In this document: one piece after another, positions 9,268-18,469 of the stretch | Numbering within the stretch: position 1 is the stretch's first letter | Layout of the letters: every line of letters starts with the position of its first letter | NCBI GenBank assembly: GCA_011763485.2 | Contig: JAANSK020269381.1 | Coordinates: 1-21,359, forward strand | Length of the DNA stretch: 21,359 bases | Direction of reading: 5' to 3' | Source: Isoetes engelmannii | Taxonomy: Eukaryota > Streptophyta > Lycopodiopsida > Isoetales > Isoetaceae | Translations under genes and position numbers: made by a program | The notes under the pieces: generated by a model | The model's input: the letters and a program-made list of their open reading frames with translations, nothing else | The model's database searches: none | Told to the model about the DNA's origin: nothing

Positions 9268-10790
9268 ATGTCTCAGCAACAAAATACGTCTCAACATGAG
9301 GAAGATCAAGATGAAACTGGGCAGAACCCAAGAGGTAACTTCTCCTTTCCTTCGCTGTTGAGAACCCCAACCGAAGGTTTCTTTCCCTCTCTACCCACCG
9401 TAGAGGAAGCCAGAGTCCAGCAAGTTTAGAGAGCAGAGGAACACGCTAGAGCTAAGGAAGCGTGTTCAAGAGAACTAATCAGGTTGAGGACAATGGAGGG
9501 GGTTTAAGACGAAGGTGCCACAAGCACAGAGGTGCATGGAGTTGCACAAGACAATGGACCAGGCTATTGTCTATCAGGGTCGACTTCGAAGACGTGGAAG
9601 CAAATTTGGACCTTAAGCAATATGTGGCAGACTGGCCAAATAGGAGAGGTAAGTTCAAAACGGTTGAATGCAAGATTCCAGAAGTACGAGCCAAAGCTTG
9701 GGAGATGTAGATTCAAGTGAATGGACAGATGCCAAAAAATAGTGAGTTCATTAAGACTTTTGTGAAGCAAGTGTAGAGGTTGCAAGACGTGACCTCGTGA
9801 ATTACACGAGTAGAAAATGGAGGCATGGAAGTGGTAGTGGCAGTAGCAAAAAAGTTAGCCATGCGGACGACAATGAAAGTACCATGGGTGATGAACCCAT
9901 TTCTATTACTTATCTCGTCGCAGATGTTATTAGACTTCTGGAAGCGGCAGGGGTAGCTTCAGCCGGTGCAGTGTACGAAGAGACAGATCTTCGGGCTCAG
10001 GTACAGAATGAGAGAAGTCTAAATCTCACTCTTTCTGAGGAGAACTTGCATATAAAGATTGTGCTAACAATTACGATAAAATGGTTGCAATATTAGAGGA
10101 TAGTGCAGCATTGACTAGAAAAGCGAAGGTCTTGAGGGAAAACAATGGCCACCTGCACAATCTAACGATATTATTGGAAACTGACCCGTTTAGAGTCCCA
10201 AGCAAAGCAATCAATTGGATATTTTCTCAGTAAATACCTATATGAGAGTCAGTGGGAGGACATAAAGGCTGGGGATCATAGAGTTTGTACAATGTGTTTG
10301 GATAACTTGATCCAGGTATATGCTCTAGGGTGTGGACAACATCTAAATTTGGGGTGTTTGGTGGATTGAATGATGGGTAGTAGGCTTTGTCCAATGCAAG
10401 ATGGATATATTATGCTGGAACTGCAGTATGCCAAACTCAACATGCAAATGTCATGCCACCACTACCACCGCTGATCGCACGCAAGAGAGATTAGAACTTA
10501 TATACCTTTCAAAGCCATCGCAAAATGGAACTCTGGAGGGGCATGGAGGAACCACAAGAAGAACAAGAGGTTCCAGATATTAACGAGTACTTACCTCCGC
10601 CTATAGGGCCGTCAAGTGACTGAGTGGACTCTAATCAGACAAATCTGGTTGTGGATGATTTTATTGATAACCTCAACAATTAGTTTATGCTTACCCCACA
10701 CATGATTTTGACATTGAACCCAACGGATGATTACGATGATATAGAAAAATTTAGAATTATGATGATTTTGACCCTAAAGGATTTTGAACA
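9268..10790 (+). pseudogene. Decayed coiled-coil protein with C-terminal RING-like finger
   Basis: A frame opens at 9268 (MSQQNTSQHEEDQDETGQN) and, with several frame changes, continues to about 10790. In order there is an acidic/Gln-rich start, a charged helical stretch (EEHARAKEACSRELIRL), KFKTVECKIPEVRAKAWEM near 9650-9707, a heptad-like coiled coil (LRAQVQNERSLNLTLSEEN) near 9985-10050, and then a finger at 10286-10399: CTMC, a middle GCGQH, then GC, then CPM. This follows the C-x2-C ... C-x-x-H ... C ... CP-x-x pattern of RING fingers, but the last Cys is Gln and a conserved Trp is a stop (10367). An acidic tail (EEPQEEQEVPDINEYLPPP) lies at about 10545-10600 in another frame. RING proteins are usually ubiquitin ligases. 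Stops at 9427, 9505, 9708, 9774 and 9798 make it dead. It starts about 180 bp after the kinase-like gene. Confidence 0.5.
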
Positions 10791-11005
10791 TCGATTTTGT
10801 GATTAAATTGTTAGCCTTGGAATTTTGAACTTTTCTTTACTTGCGTGATTGAGTTGAAGAATGAATCAAAGCCTTGCCCTATTAGCAGAGAAGTAGAAGG
10901 CCATGTCTTTTTTTGAATTGTTATTTGATTGATCCACTTTCAACCCTATCAATTACAACAAGTCTTTCATATGTTTTTTTCTTCATCTCTCTGGTTAGCT
11001 CCTTG

Positions 11006-11757
11006 CTAAGTGGAGAAGGAAAGACTTTGGCCTTGTAGACGTTGGAATGCAGTGCCCCAGTTCCTCGACATGTTTATCCATCTAGTTCTGGTTTTTTTAA
11101 CTGCTATTGATGTCACCAGGACAATCAACATTGCTAATAAAAACGAGCAAGCACCAAGAATTGCCAGTAAATTTGAATTGGATACCACCAGACCTTTGAC
11201 AAGGCACCTTATAAAGGAACAAGTCAAGTCAGCATAAAAAGTTTGAAGTACAAATAAAAGTCAAGGTTGGGCTACAAGATATGTGGTATATTACAAGGAG
11301 ACAATACCAGCTCGGTATTGTGCTATTGGTGGTAAAAGCAGTTTGGAAGAAGTCAAAGTGTTGTGTAGGAAAGTTGCACCAGCCGAGGCCACCGGGTGGA
11401 CATAGGTTAGTGGCAGTAATGGTGACGAAATATAGAGTATAAAAATGAGAGTTAGGCATGTGATTTTGTAGCATTGGCTGCAACCATAGCCAAGGACAAA
11501 TAGCCTAGTACTAAATACAGTTGTATATTGGCTATAATAGGTATTCTGCCAATCACATGCGCCTACAACAAGAGGAAGTTAACGTACATCCATTAGCACG
11601 CGCACAAATGCAAGATCACAAGCACGAACGACCATTGCAAATGGAGACAACGAACTTACCAACTCTATTAATGTCAGTGTAGAATGTAGCGTGCGCTGGT
11701 TTCTACGGCGTCAGCCACAAATCTATGAACAATTGGGAGACTGAATGCTTCAAATTG
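11006..11757 (-). pseudogene. Alpha-expansin pseudogene, copy 1 (partial exon 1, exons 2 and 3)
   Basis: All three exons of the intact neighbour are recognisable. Partial exon 1 lies at about 11757-11660. Exon 2 lies near 11566-11290 ([25 protein letters not shown]). Exon 3 lies near 11213-11010 ([27 protein letters not shown]). The signal peptide is missing, because similarity to the intact gene stops where that peptide would end. Exon 1 has a shift after the position matching FVAG. Exon 2 has an extra T in the position matching TTIAQYRAG. Exon 3 has lost about 5 bp after GDI and stops early after SLSF. It cannot make an expansin. Confidence 0.9.
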
Positions 11758-12698
11758 ACACATTCCCATTTGGATCATCACACTTAAAGCAAAAGGGATT
11801 CACTCATGTATAAGGGGTATGCCATCTGAAGAGATGGCAAAAAACCCCTCCGCATACGAATTTGTAAAAGCCAATTTGACCCCTTTCGAATAAAATTTAC
11901 CTAGGTTAGTGCGAAAAAATACAAAAAAAGGACCCTCTACCGACCGTATATGTACGAAAATGCCCCCCCCCCCCAAAGTTGGGCTACAAGATAAAAGGCT
12001 TACATGTGGTATATTACAAGGAGACAATACCAGCTCGGTATTGTGCTATGGTGGTAAAAGCAGTTTGGAAGAAGTCAAAGTGTTGTGTAGGAAAGTTGCA
12101 TCAGCCGAGGCCACCGGGTGGACATAGGTTAGTGGCAGTAATGGTGACGAAATTACAAGTACAAAAAGGAGAGTTAGGACATTTGATTTTGTAACATTGG
12201 TTGCAACCATAGCCAAGGACAAATAGCCTAGTACTAAATGCAGTTGTATATTGGCTATAATAGGTATTCTGCCGATCACATGCACCTGCAACAAGAGGAA
12301 GTTACGTACATCCACTAGCACGCGCACAAATGCAAGATCACAAGCACGAACGACCATTGCAAATGGAGACAACGAACTTACCAACTCTATTAATGTCAGT
12401 GTAGAATGTAGCGTGCGCTGGTTTCTACGGCGTCAGCCACAAATCTATGAACAATTGGGAGACTGAATGCTTCAAATTGACACATTCCCATTTGGATCAT
12501 CACACTTAAAGCAAAAGGGATTCACTCATGTATAAGGGGTATGCCATCTGTGTTCAAGAGATGGCAAAAAACCCCTCCGCATACTAATTTTTAAAAGCCA
12601 ATTTGATCCCTATTGAATAAAATTTACCTAGGTTAGTGCGAAAAAATACAGAAAAAGGACCCTCTACCGACCGTATATGTACGAAATGGCCCCCCCCC
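11260..12698. repeat. Tandem duplication of ~720 bp with poly-C junctions
   Basis: Unit A (about 11260-11973) and unit B (about 11974-12698) align end to end. They include expansin pseudo-exons 1 and 2 and about 200 bp of upstream DNA. Each unit ends in a C run (about 11960-11974 and 12690-12699). Both carry a hairpin GGGGTATGCCATCT ... AGATGGCAAAAAACCCC (11816-11851 and 12537-12578), with a 4-bp loop in A and a longer one in B. Unit A continues into exon 3 and unit B does not, so A is the older arrangement. Confidence 0.92.
11990..12476 (-). pseudogene. Alpha-expansin pseudogene, copy 2 (partial exon 1 and exon 2)
   Basis: Nearly identical to copy 1 over exon 1 and exon 2, but exon 3 is absent because a poly-C tract and the flank of copy 1 follow instead. 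Exon 2 starts after TTGCAG with GTGCATGTG and reads through YGCNQCYKIKC and LCPPGGLG. The conserved Trp codon is then TGA (LG-stop-CNFP, near 12100). The frameshift in exon 1 is shared with copy 1, so it predates the duplication, while the stop in exon 2 is private to this copy. The HFD motif remains further on (QHFDFFQ). Confidence 0.88.
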
Positions 12699-12772
12699 CT
12701 GCGTGCATGCACATGGTTTATACGTAAAATATGGCAAATCCTCCTTGATTCGAAGTTACAACCAATTCCATA

Positions 12773-12799
12773 AAAATGCCCCTAAAACAGGGGCATTTT
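12773..12799. repeat. Hairpin matching the 5167-5605 MITE
   Basis: AAAATGCCCCT-AAAAC-AGGGGCATTTT is a perfect 11-bp inverted repeat. It closely resembles the hairpin inside the left end of the MITE at 5209-5235. The sequence that follows (GGGTATTTTGACAAATTTTCCT, to about 12841) resembles that element's right end. It may be a relic of a related copy. Confidence 0.55.
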
Positions 12800-13170
12800 C
12801 ACAATTGCAAATAGATAGGGTATTTTGACAAATTTTCCTATATTTTAAGATGGAGTAAAAACCAATGACGACTATTATATTTCAATACCATGTCAAAAAA
12901 CTATCTATGTTTATCGCATTATGAAACTGTATTGATGAACCGTAGTAGATAACTAGATATGGTTTGTAAACTTTTGAACTGACAAATACGTATTGATTTT
13001 AAGTTTTGATTTTCACTAACAAAGCACTAATAGAAAAATCATATTGATTCAATTTTGGGGCCTTGGGCATCACAAACTTCAAATGTTATTTTATACAAAA
13101 TGGTATTGTTATAATCTACTGCATTTTTTAAATAACGCACGGCTAAATTGTTGCATGTAATCTCAATATA

Positions 13171-13215
13171 GAGGAGGAGGAGGAGGAGGAGGAGGAGGAG
13201 GAGGAGGAGGAGGAG
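13171..13215. repeat. (GAG)15 microsatellite
   Basis: Fifteen uninterrupted GAG units. Confidence 0.97.
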
Positions 13216-13234
13216 GGTGGTTTACGTCTACGGG

Positions 13235-13294
13235 AACCCTTGAAATGTCTTGGGGTCGCATGACAACCCTTGAAATGTCTTGAGGTCCCATGAC
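13235..13294. repeat. 30-bp tandem repeat, two copies
   Basis: AACCCTTGAAATGTCTTG begins at 13235 and again at 13265. Each is followed by GGGTCGCATGAC or AGGTCCCATGAC. Confidence 0.9.
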
Positions 13295-13596
13295 CACTTG
13301 GTCTTCGCGGATGTTAAAAACTCTATTCTATTCTACTCTTCAATACCCATGTAGTAGGAACAAGTTACAAACGGGACACCGAGGAAGCTGAGCAACATGC
13401 TATTTAATGTATTGTACATGTATTTTGAGTTTGCTCAAAACATTAGGTGAATAGAGTACAAGAGGGAGTCTTTAGCCATGTTGGACAAGAAGGCCATTTG
13501 CTACCCAAGAAAATAGCATCCTATCTGCTTGTATGTATGACACTCATACATTTAGGTGGGGTCCTTATAAAGTTAATTAAGGTGCTTGTGTTGGTT

Positions 13597-14520
13597 TTAC
13601 GACAATTGCACATTAGCCCTATAAGTCAATCCAAATCGCCAGGTGGAAGGAATAGCATTAATCGCAACTACTGTCTTGCCAGTGGTATAAGATGTGATCG
13701 AGAAGGAGAGACTTTGGCCTTGAAGACGTGAGAAAACTTGGAATGCAGCGCCCCAATTCCTGGACATATTTATCCAACCAGTTCTGGTTCCTTTAACTGC
13801 CATTGCTCTGATGTCACCGGGACCACCGACATTGCTAATAAAAACGAGCAACCACCAAGCATTGCCAGTAATTTTGAATTGGATACCACCAGACCTTTGA
13901 CAAGGTACCCTTTTAAAGGAACAAATCAAGTCAACATAAAAACAAATAAAAGACAAGGTTAGCCTACAAGATAAAAAGGTTTACCTGCGGTATTGGACAG
14001 GGACAATACCAGCTCGATATTGGGCTATGGTGGTAAAAGCAGTTTGGGAGAGGTCAAAGTGTTGTTTAGGAAAGTTGCACCAGCCGAGGCCACCGGGTGG
14101 ACATAGGTTCGTCGAAGTAACCGTGACAACATTAGGAGTACAAAACTGTGAGCCTACACATTTGATTTGGTAGCATTGACCGCAACCATAGCCAAGGACA
14201 AATAGGCTAGCGCTAAGTGCAGCTGTATATTGGCCGTAGTAGGTGTTCTGCCAACCACATGCACCTGCAACAAGAGGAAGTTAACATACACCTTGAAGAG
14301 AAAACATCCACTAATGCGCACAGAAATGCGCTTACACGCAGAAACAACCATTGCAAATGGAGAGAAGGAACTGACCAACTCCATTAATGTCAGTGTAGAA
14401 TGTAACATGTGCTGGTTTCCATGCGCCAGCGACAAATCTACGGACAATTGGGAGGCTCCATGCTTCAGATCGTGTTGAGGCTGCTGCAAGTATCAGAAGG
14501 ATTAGAGCAAAGGATTTCAT
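13597..14520 (-). CDS. Alpha-expansin (EXPA family), three exons
   Basis: Exons at 14520-14376, 14264-13985 and 13909-13597 join to 245 residues. Introns are 111 and 75 bp with GT-AG ends. Residues 1-20 are a signal peptide ([20 protein letters not shown]). Domain 1 shows [26 protein letters not shown] and the catalytic-like HFD (QHFDLS). The eight cysteines usual for EXPA, including VPC, are present. Domain 2 shows [19 protein letters not shown] and LQGQSLSF. The first junction restores the conserved GGACG motif, which fixes the splice site. Expansins loosen cell walls non-enzymatically at acid pH during growth. The family's usual loop before GGACG is shorter here, and the end (TYRANVQLS) differs from the common FGQTF-GGQF ending, so this is a divergent member. 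It is the only intact copy in the cluster. Confidence 0.93.
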
Positions 14521-14573
14521 TTTCGTGGTCGATGAATGCTTGTTGGATCCTTCAACCAGGAAAGAGGTGGCAA

Positions 14574-14581
14574 TATATATA
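14574..14581 (-). promoter_or_regulatory. TATA box of the expansin gene
   Basis: TATATATA lies 54-61 bp before the expansin start codon on the minus strand. That spacing would leave a 5' UTR of about 20-30 bases. Confidence 0.6.
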
Positions 14582-14608
14582 CAAGCCTCCCTTGGTTGTT
14601 AGCTACCT

Positions 14609-14662
14609 CACGTTTCACGTTGAAGACCTACAAACCACGTTTCACGTTTAAGACCTCCCTAC
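14609..14662 (-). promoter_or_regulatory. Duplicated CACGTTTCACGTT promoter motif
   Basis: Two 27-bp units (14609-14635 and 14636-14662) each start with CACGTTTCACGTT followed by GAAGACC or TAAGACC. They lie about 30 bp upstream of the TATA box. Each unit holds two ACGT cores, the centre of binding sites for plant bZIP and bHLH factors. A further ACGT (GCACGTC) follows near 14668. Regulation by such factors is inferred. Confidence 0.5.
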
Positions 14663-14809
14663 ACATCACGCACGTCTTTTTATTAACCTGCTCAGTAAAT
14701 AGAAAATGGTATTTTTTCAACAAGTGTACTTTTTGGTCTTATTTAATTGAGCTTTTATATTTCAAAAAACAAAAACCAAAATGGTTTTCTTGATCTTCTC
14801 GTAGAAACG

Positions 14810-15715
14810 GGGGCCCAGAAATTCAACCAGGCTCTTCCTTCATCTTCGTATCGTGGAACGCACAGCAGGTTAGTCTTACTTGTTTAGGGTTCTTTTGTCG
14901 CTTCAGCCAAGGCACATTAGTTTAGGGTTCTTCTGTCGATGGCTTGAATTTCATTAGTTTGTAGACAAGTCAAATCGTTAAAACTATTCCCATTCATTGT
15001 TTCAATGCAACAGAATTTGCATGCTCAAGCTACTTCGGAACTTTCTTGTCCCATCTTACCATAAACTTTTTCCTGTTATAGTCTACAAGCGTCTTGCTTT
15101 TATTATGCTTCATACCCAATTTTAACATGCAGTAACTGAAGATGCAATGTGCTTTGCTCACTTGCACATTGCAACCGTTGAAGGTGTATTTTCTACTCTG
15201 TTTTCAGTTGCCAAAATAAAGTATAGTAGGAGATTCTTATTAGAAGCCGCAATGGGGATTATACTTTAATAACAAAGTTTTTTGATTTGCATTTTCTGTT
15301 CTCCATTTTTTAACCTTTTTGAACCTTTAGTAACAGTAAGTCATGAAATGATAATTTTATGACTTATTGTTACTAAAGACTAGCGTGAGTCCAGTATAGG
15401 ACAGCTCTGATTTATTTGGGAGATCTATTGATGTGGATGCCCTTGCTTTTTTTATTTCCCCAAACAGTTATTACATCGTGCAGGTATGGTAATAGATGAG
15501 CCCTTTTAAGGTTTTTTACCTTTCTGTTAAAGCTGATGTTTGTGTATTAGCCTGCACATGGTAGAATCAAAACCATTTCTTACGTTTTAGAAACTTTAGA
15601 AACATTAAGATACAAAACTTTAAGATACTTTACATTCTCCTGGAAAAGCACATGACATCTATCTTCAGTTATATAATGACTCAGTAGATGCTTAATTGAG
15701 CAAATGTATTAGAAA
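14810..15715. other. No coding gene seen; telo-box-like pair and possible orphan 5' UTR
   Basis: TTTAGGGTTCTT(T/C)TGTCG occurs at 14883-14900 and 14921-14938. The core is the plant telomere unit and telo-box, common in 5' regions of ribosomal and translation genes. Just before, CTCTTCCTTCATCTTCG ... CAGCAG/GTTAGT (about 14833-14873) looks like a 5' UTR exon with a splice donor. No matching coding exon follows before the Copia remnant at 15722, so if it was a promoter it is orphaned. Confidence 0.3.
15325..15378. repeat. 20-bp inverted repeat (hairpin)
   Basis: CTTTAGTAACAGTAAGTCAT (15325-15344) pairs with 15359-15378 at 19 of 20 positions across a 14-base AT-rich loop. It could be a small foldback element or a hairpin RNA. 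Nothing in the context decides. Confidence 0.8.
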
Positions 15716-15721
15716 CTATAC

Positions 15722-18060
15722 ATGAAAGGTTGGCGATGCTTTGACCCTGTTACCAAGCGTGTGTTTGCCTCCAGAAGCATAAACTTTCTTGAGGATGCAG
15801 TCTACTCTAAGGCGTTTTATCATCCAAACACATTTGATTATGCCAAAGTTATCATCAACACATTTGATATTGATCTTGGCAGCCAAGCTAGCCAACCTGC
15901 AGGGTTTTCTCACGTGGTTCCTATTGGTGGGATTTCCTCTACTTCTGTTGTACCTTCCATCATTGCAGGTCCTTCAAATGCTGCTGCAACTCCTAGTGTT
16001 GCACAAGTAGTACTGATATACCAGCAAATAGAGCAGATGGTGCAGGGGAGAAATGCTGTATACAGCCCCCCCTATCAGAGAAAAACAGTGAGTGAATAGA
16101 CCATTTCTCAATCGAAACTTCAAAAGAACACACTAAAAAAACAAGGAATGAATCAACCCCAGTCCAAATGGATCAATGTTGGACGGATCTTCACCCTAAA
16201 TCCGTCCAACGCAGTAAATTTTGGACGAATTCACTCACTGTTTTTCTCTGATGGGGGGGGCTGTATACAGCATTCTACCCTGGTGCAGATGCTTGTGAAG
16301 ACTATGAATCCCTCGAGTATCATGAATCCATTGCAGATGAAGATAGTGAAGGGTATGAGTCGTGTCCACATTCATTTGAGCTGTCCATGCCTACTACTGA
16401 TCACACCAGGAGGCAATAGTTCCCAATCTTCCCGTGCTTAGAAGGTCTGAGAGAATTGCCGAGTTACAGCTTATTGCCTATTCACAAGATGGCTCTTCTA
16501 AAGTTACCTATAACTATGTTCTTATGACCAAGGTCTTATCATTAGCTGAAGTTGATCCTCTTTAGTCATGTTCAAGCAATCAAAGAACCACACCGGGTTG
16601 CAGCAATGGAAGACGAATTATCCATGTTATGATACGTCACCAAGGTACCTAGGAGATGGTCCCTAAACCAACAGAAAAAAATATAATTGGAGCTAAATGG
16701 GTGTTTAAAACAAAGTACCATGATAATGGTACTCTTTTTTAGCACAAAGCAAGGCTGGTTGCAAAAGGGTTCAGTCAAAAAGAAGGGTTGGATTATCATG
16801 ATGTGTTTGTTCCAGTAGTCAAGTTAGACACACTTAAAGCAGTGATAGCTTTGGCAGCACAAAAAGGTTGGCCACTTATCAAATGGATTTAAATCCGCTT
16901 TTCTAAATGGGGATCTGGAAGAGGAACTGTACAACCAACCACCAGGTTTTAAAGATAAAGAGCATCCAACTTACATGTGCAAATTGAAAAAGAGTTTGTA
17001 TGGCCTTAAACAAGCTCCGCGCTGCTGGAATCAGAAAATTAATGCATTTCTCTTGCATCTTGGTTACCAGAGATCTAGAGCAGACCAGAGTCTTTACTTC
17101 ATGTCCACTAATTCTCAAGTTAGTGTTCTTCTTCTCTACGTTGATGACACTATTATGACAGGGGATGCGGATCCTATTATTTCGCATACTAAGAAAGCAC
17201 TTACAAAAAACTCTGGGGTAACAGATTTGGGCCTCATGCATGACTGTTTGGGCATGGAAATCTGGCAAGGTACCTAAAGCATTCATCTCACTTGGCAGAA
17301 GTACACCACTAGAAGTCCATCACTGAACTTGTTGAGAAGTTTCATATGGCAGATTCGCAAAGCATCATCCACTTCGTTCGAGGTAGGTTGCCCTCTAACT
17401 CTAGATTCCAATCATCCAGATGTTGTTGCCACTCTTTTTTACAGACAACTAGTTGGTGCTTCACTTTACCTTACCAACACTAGGCCAGATTTGGCATATG
17501 CTATTGCAGTACTTACTAGGTTTATGCATCATCCTAAAGTACTGCTTGGAAAGCAGCTAAACGCGTCCTCCATTATCTCAAGTACTCAAAGTGAAGGAGT
17601 CCTATATACCAAAGTTGATCATCCTACTCTTATGTTGTTCTCAGATTCCGATACGGCATCTATGGATCTTGAGAAAAGAAAATGCATTACTGGATTTGTT
17701 TACTTTCTTGAAGACAACCCTATCTGTTGGGGATCTAAAAGCAAAAAACAAACAACATTAGTACTACTGAGGCTGAACTCAAAGCCTTGGTTACAAGAGT
17801 ACAAGAGATGCGCTGGTTGGTTCACTTATATGAAAACTTGGGCTGTCCGCTCATTGTTCACGCCAAGGACTACAAGATGCATCTGCATATCAAGCATATG
17901 AATATTAAACTGTGGTTTGTCAAAGAGTAGCTTCAAAATAGATATCTCTCGCTATCTTACTACTTTACCAAACATCAAGTTGCTGATGGATTCACAAAAC
18001 CTCTTGGCGGACATCAATTCAGTCAGATGAAATAGCTTGTGTTCTGCCCCATGCGCATTC
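15722..18060 (+). pseudogene. Ty1/Copia retrotransposon, 5'-truncated and decayed
   Basis: The remnant begins in the late integrase region (KGWRCFDPVTKRVFASR, INFLED) with no GAG, protease or integrase core before it. After an insertion at 16052-16274 come LRRSERIAELQL and then reverse transcriptase: [46 protein letters not shown] (about 16990-17028) and the catalytic YVDD at 17137-17148. [13 protein letters not shown] follows. RNase H shows YRQLVGASLYLTNTRPDLAY, LFSDSD, KRKCITGFVYFL and the final HIKHMN and KHQVADGFTKPLG. The frame is broken many times: stops after GTLF and near 16890, a lost stretch around 16880, and shifts near 17275, 17760 and 17910. It cannot move on its own. Confidence 0.92.
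16052..16274. mobile_element. MITE with near-perfect terminal inverted repeats, inside the Copia remnant
   Basis: Positions 16066-16097 (seven C, then TATCAGAGAAAAACAGTGAG) and 16229-16260 are inverted copies matching at 31 of 32 bases. They are flanked on both sides by the palindrome CTGTATACAG (16056-16065 and 16261-16270). That is either a 10-bp target-site duplication or an extension of the inverted ends, which pair out to 16052 and 16274. The 130-bp core is non-coding and carries its own hairpin GTTGGACGGAT/ATCCGTCCAAC (16178-16188, 16200-16210). Copia sequence lies on both sides, so the element landed in it. Confidence 0.8.
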
Positions 18061-18159
18061 TCAGGGGGATCATAGTGCTTTTTCTAAAGCTGCTTGTATC
18101 AGGGAGGGAACTTGTCTTTAATATTTGTTTCAGTTTCAGTTTAGTCCTGCTAGTCATCC

Positions 18160-18395
18160 GGGGGGACGTTAGCAAATGACATATCATGTGTCACTATTCA
18201 TGATGACTAGGCATGCCACCTAGGTGTTTCTGACACGGCTCTCCTATAAAGCCATAGTCATGCTTTATTGTTTCTCATCAAGTTCACTCACTAGACTAGC
18301 TATATTGTCTATCTCATTCTATCCTTGCATATTCATCTTCATGCTATTCATATTCATATCATATCTTCACCCATGATGAGGGGTATACATGCTGC
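18160..18395 (+). repeat. Probable polypurine tract and 3' LTR of the Copia element
   Basis: GGGGGGA (18160-18166) is a typical polypurine primer site. The following GTTAGCAAATGACATATC resembles a Copia LTR start whose first T has become C. TATAAA at 18245-18250 would be the LTR promoter box. The right border is uncertain and set at CATGCTGCA (about 18395). There is no second LTR in the window to compare with, because the 5' half of the element is missing. Confidence 0.5.
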
Positions 18396-18469
18396 AGCAA
18401 GATAGAGGCCATCTTGTATTGGGTCAAAGACCTTTTTGATAAAGTATTACACTTTACATGAATGATTGT

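Larger units (their letters stand above)
12700..13596. other. Intergenic spacer between expansin gene and pseudogenes
   Basis: No supported reading frame. It holds a hairpin at 12773-12799, a (GAG)15 microsatellite and a 30-bp repeat, listed separately. The 3' UTR of the intact expansin should occupy the part just below 13597. Confidence 0.6.

Noticed and set aside
11800-12027. 75-codon minus-strand frame across the poly-C tract
   Set aside because: It spans the duplication junction and the hairpin, with a Gly run from poly-C. Not protein-like.
16572-17286. Minus-strand frames of 75 and 127 codons
   Set aside because: They are shadows of the Copia reverse transcriptase on the plus strand.
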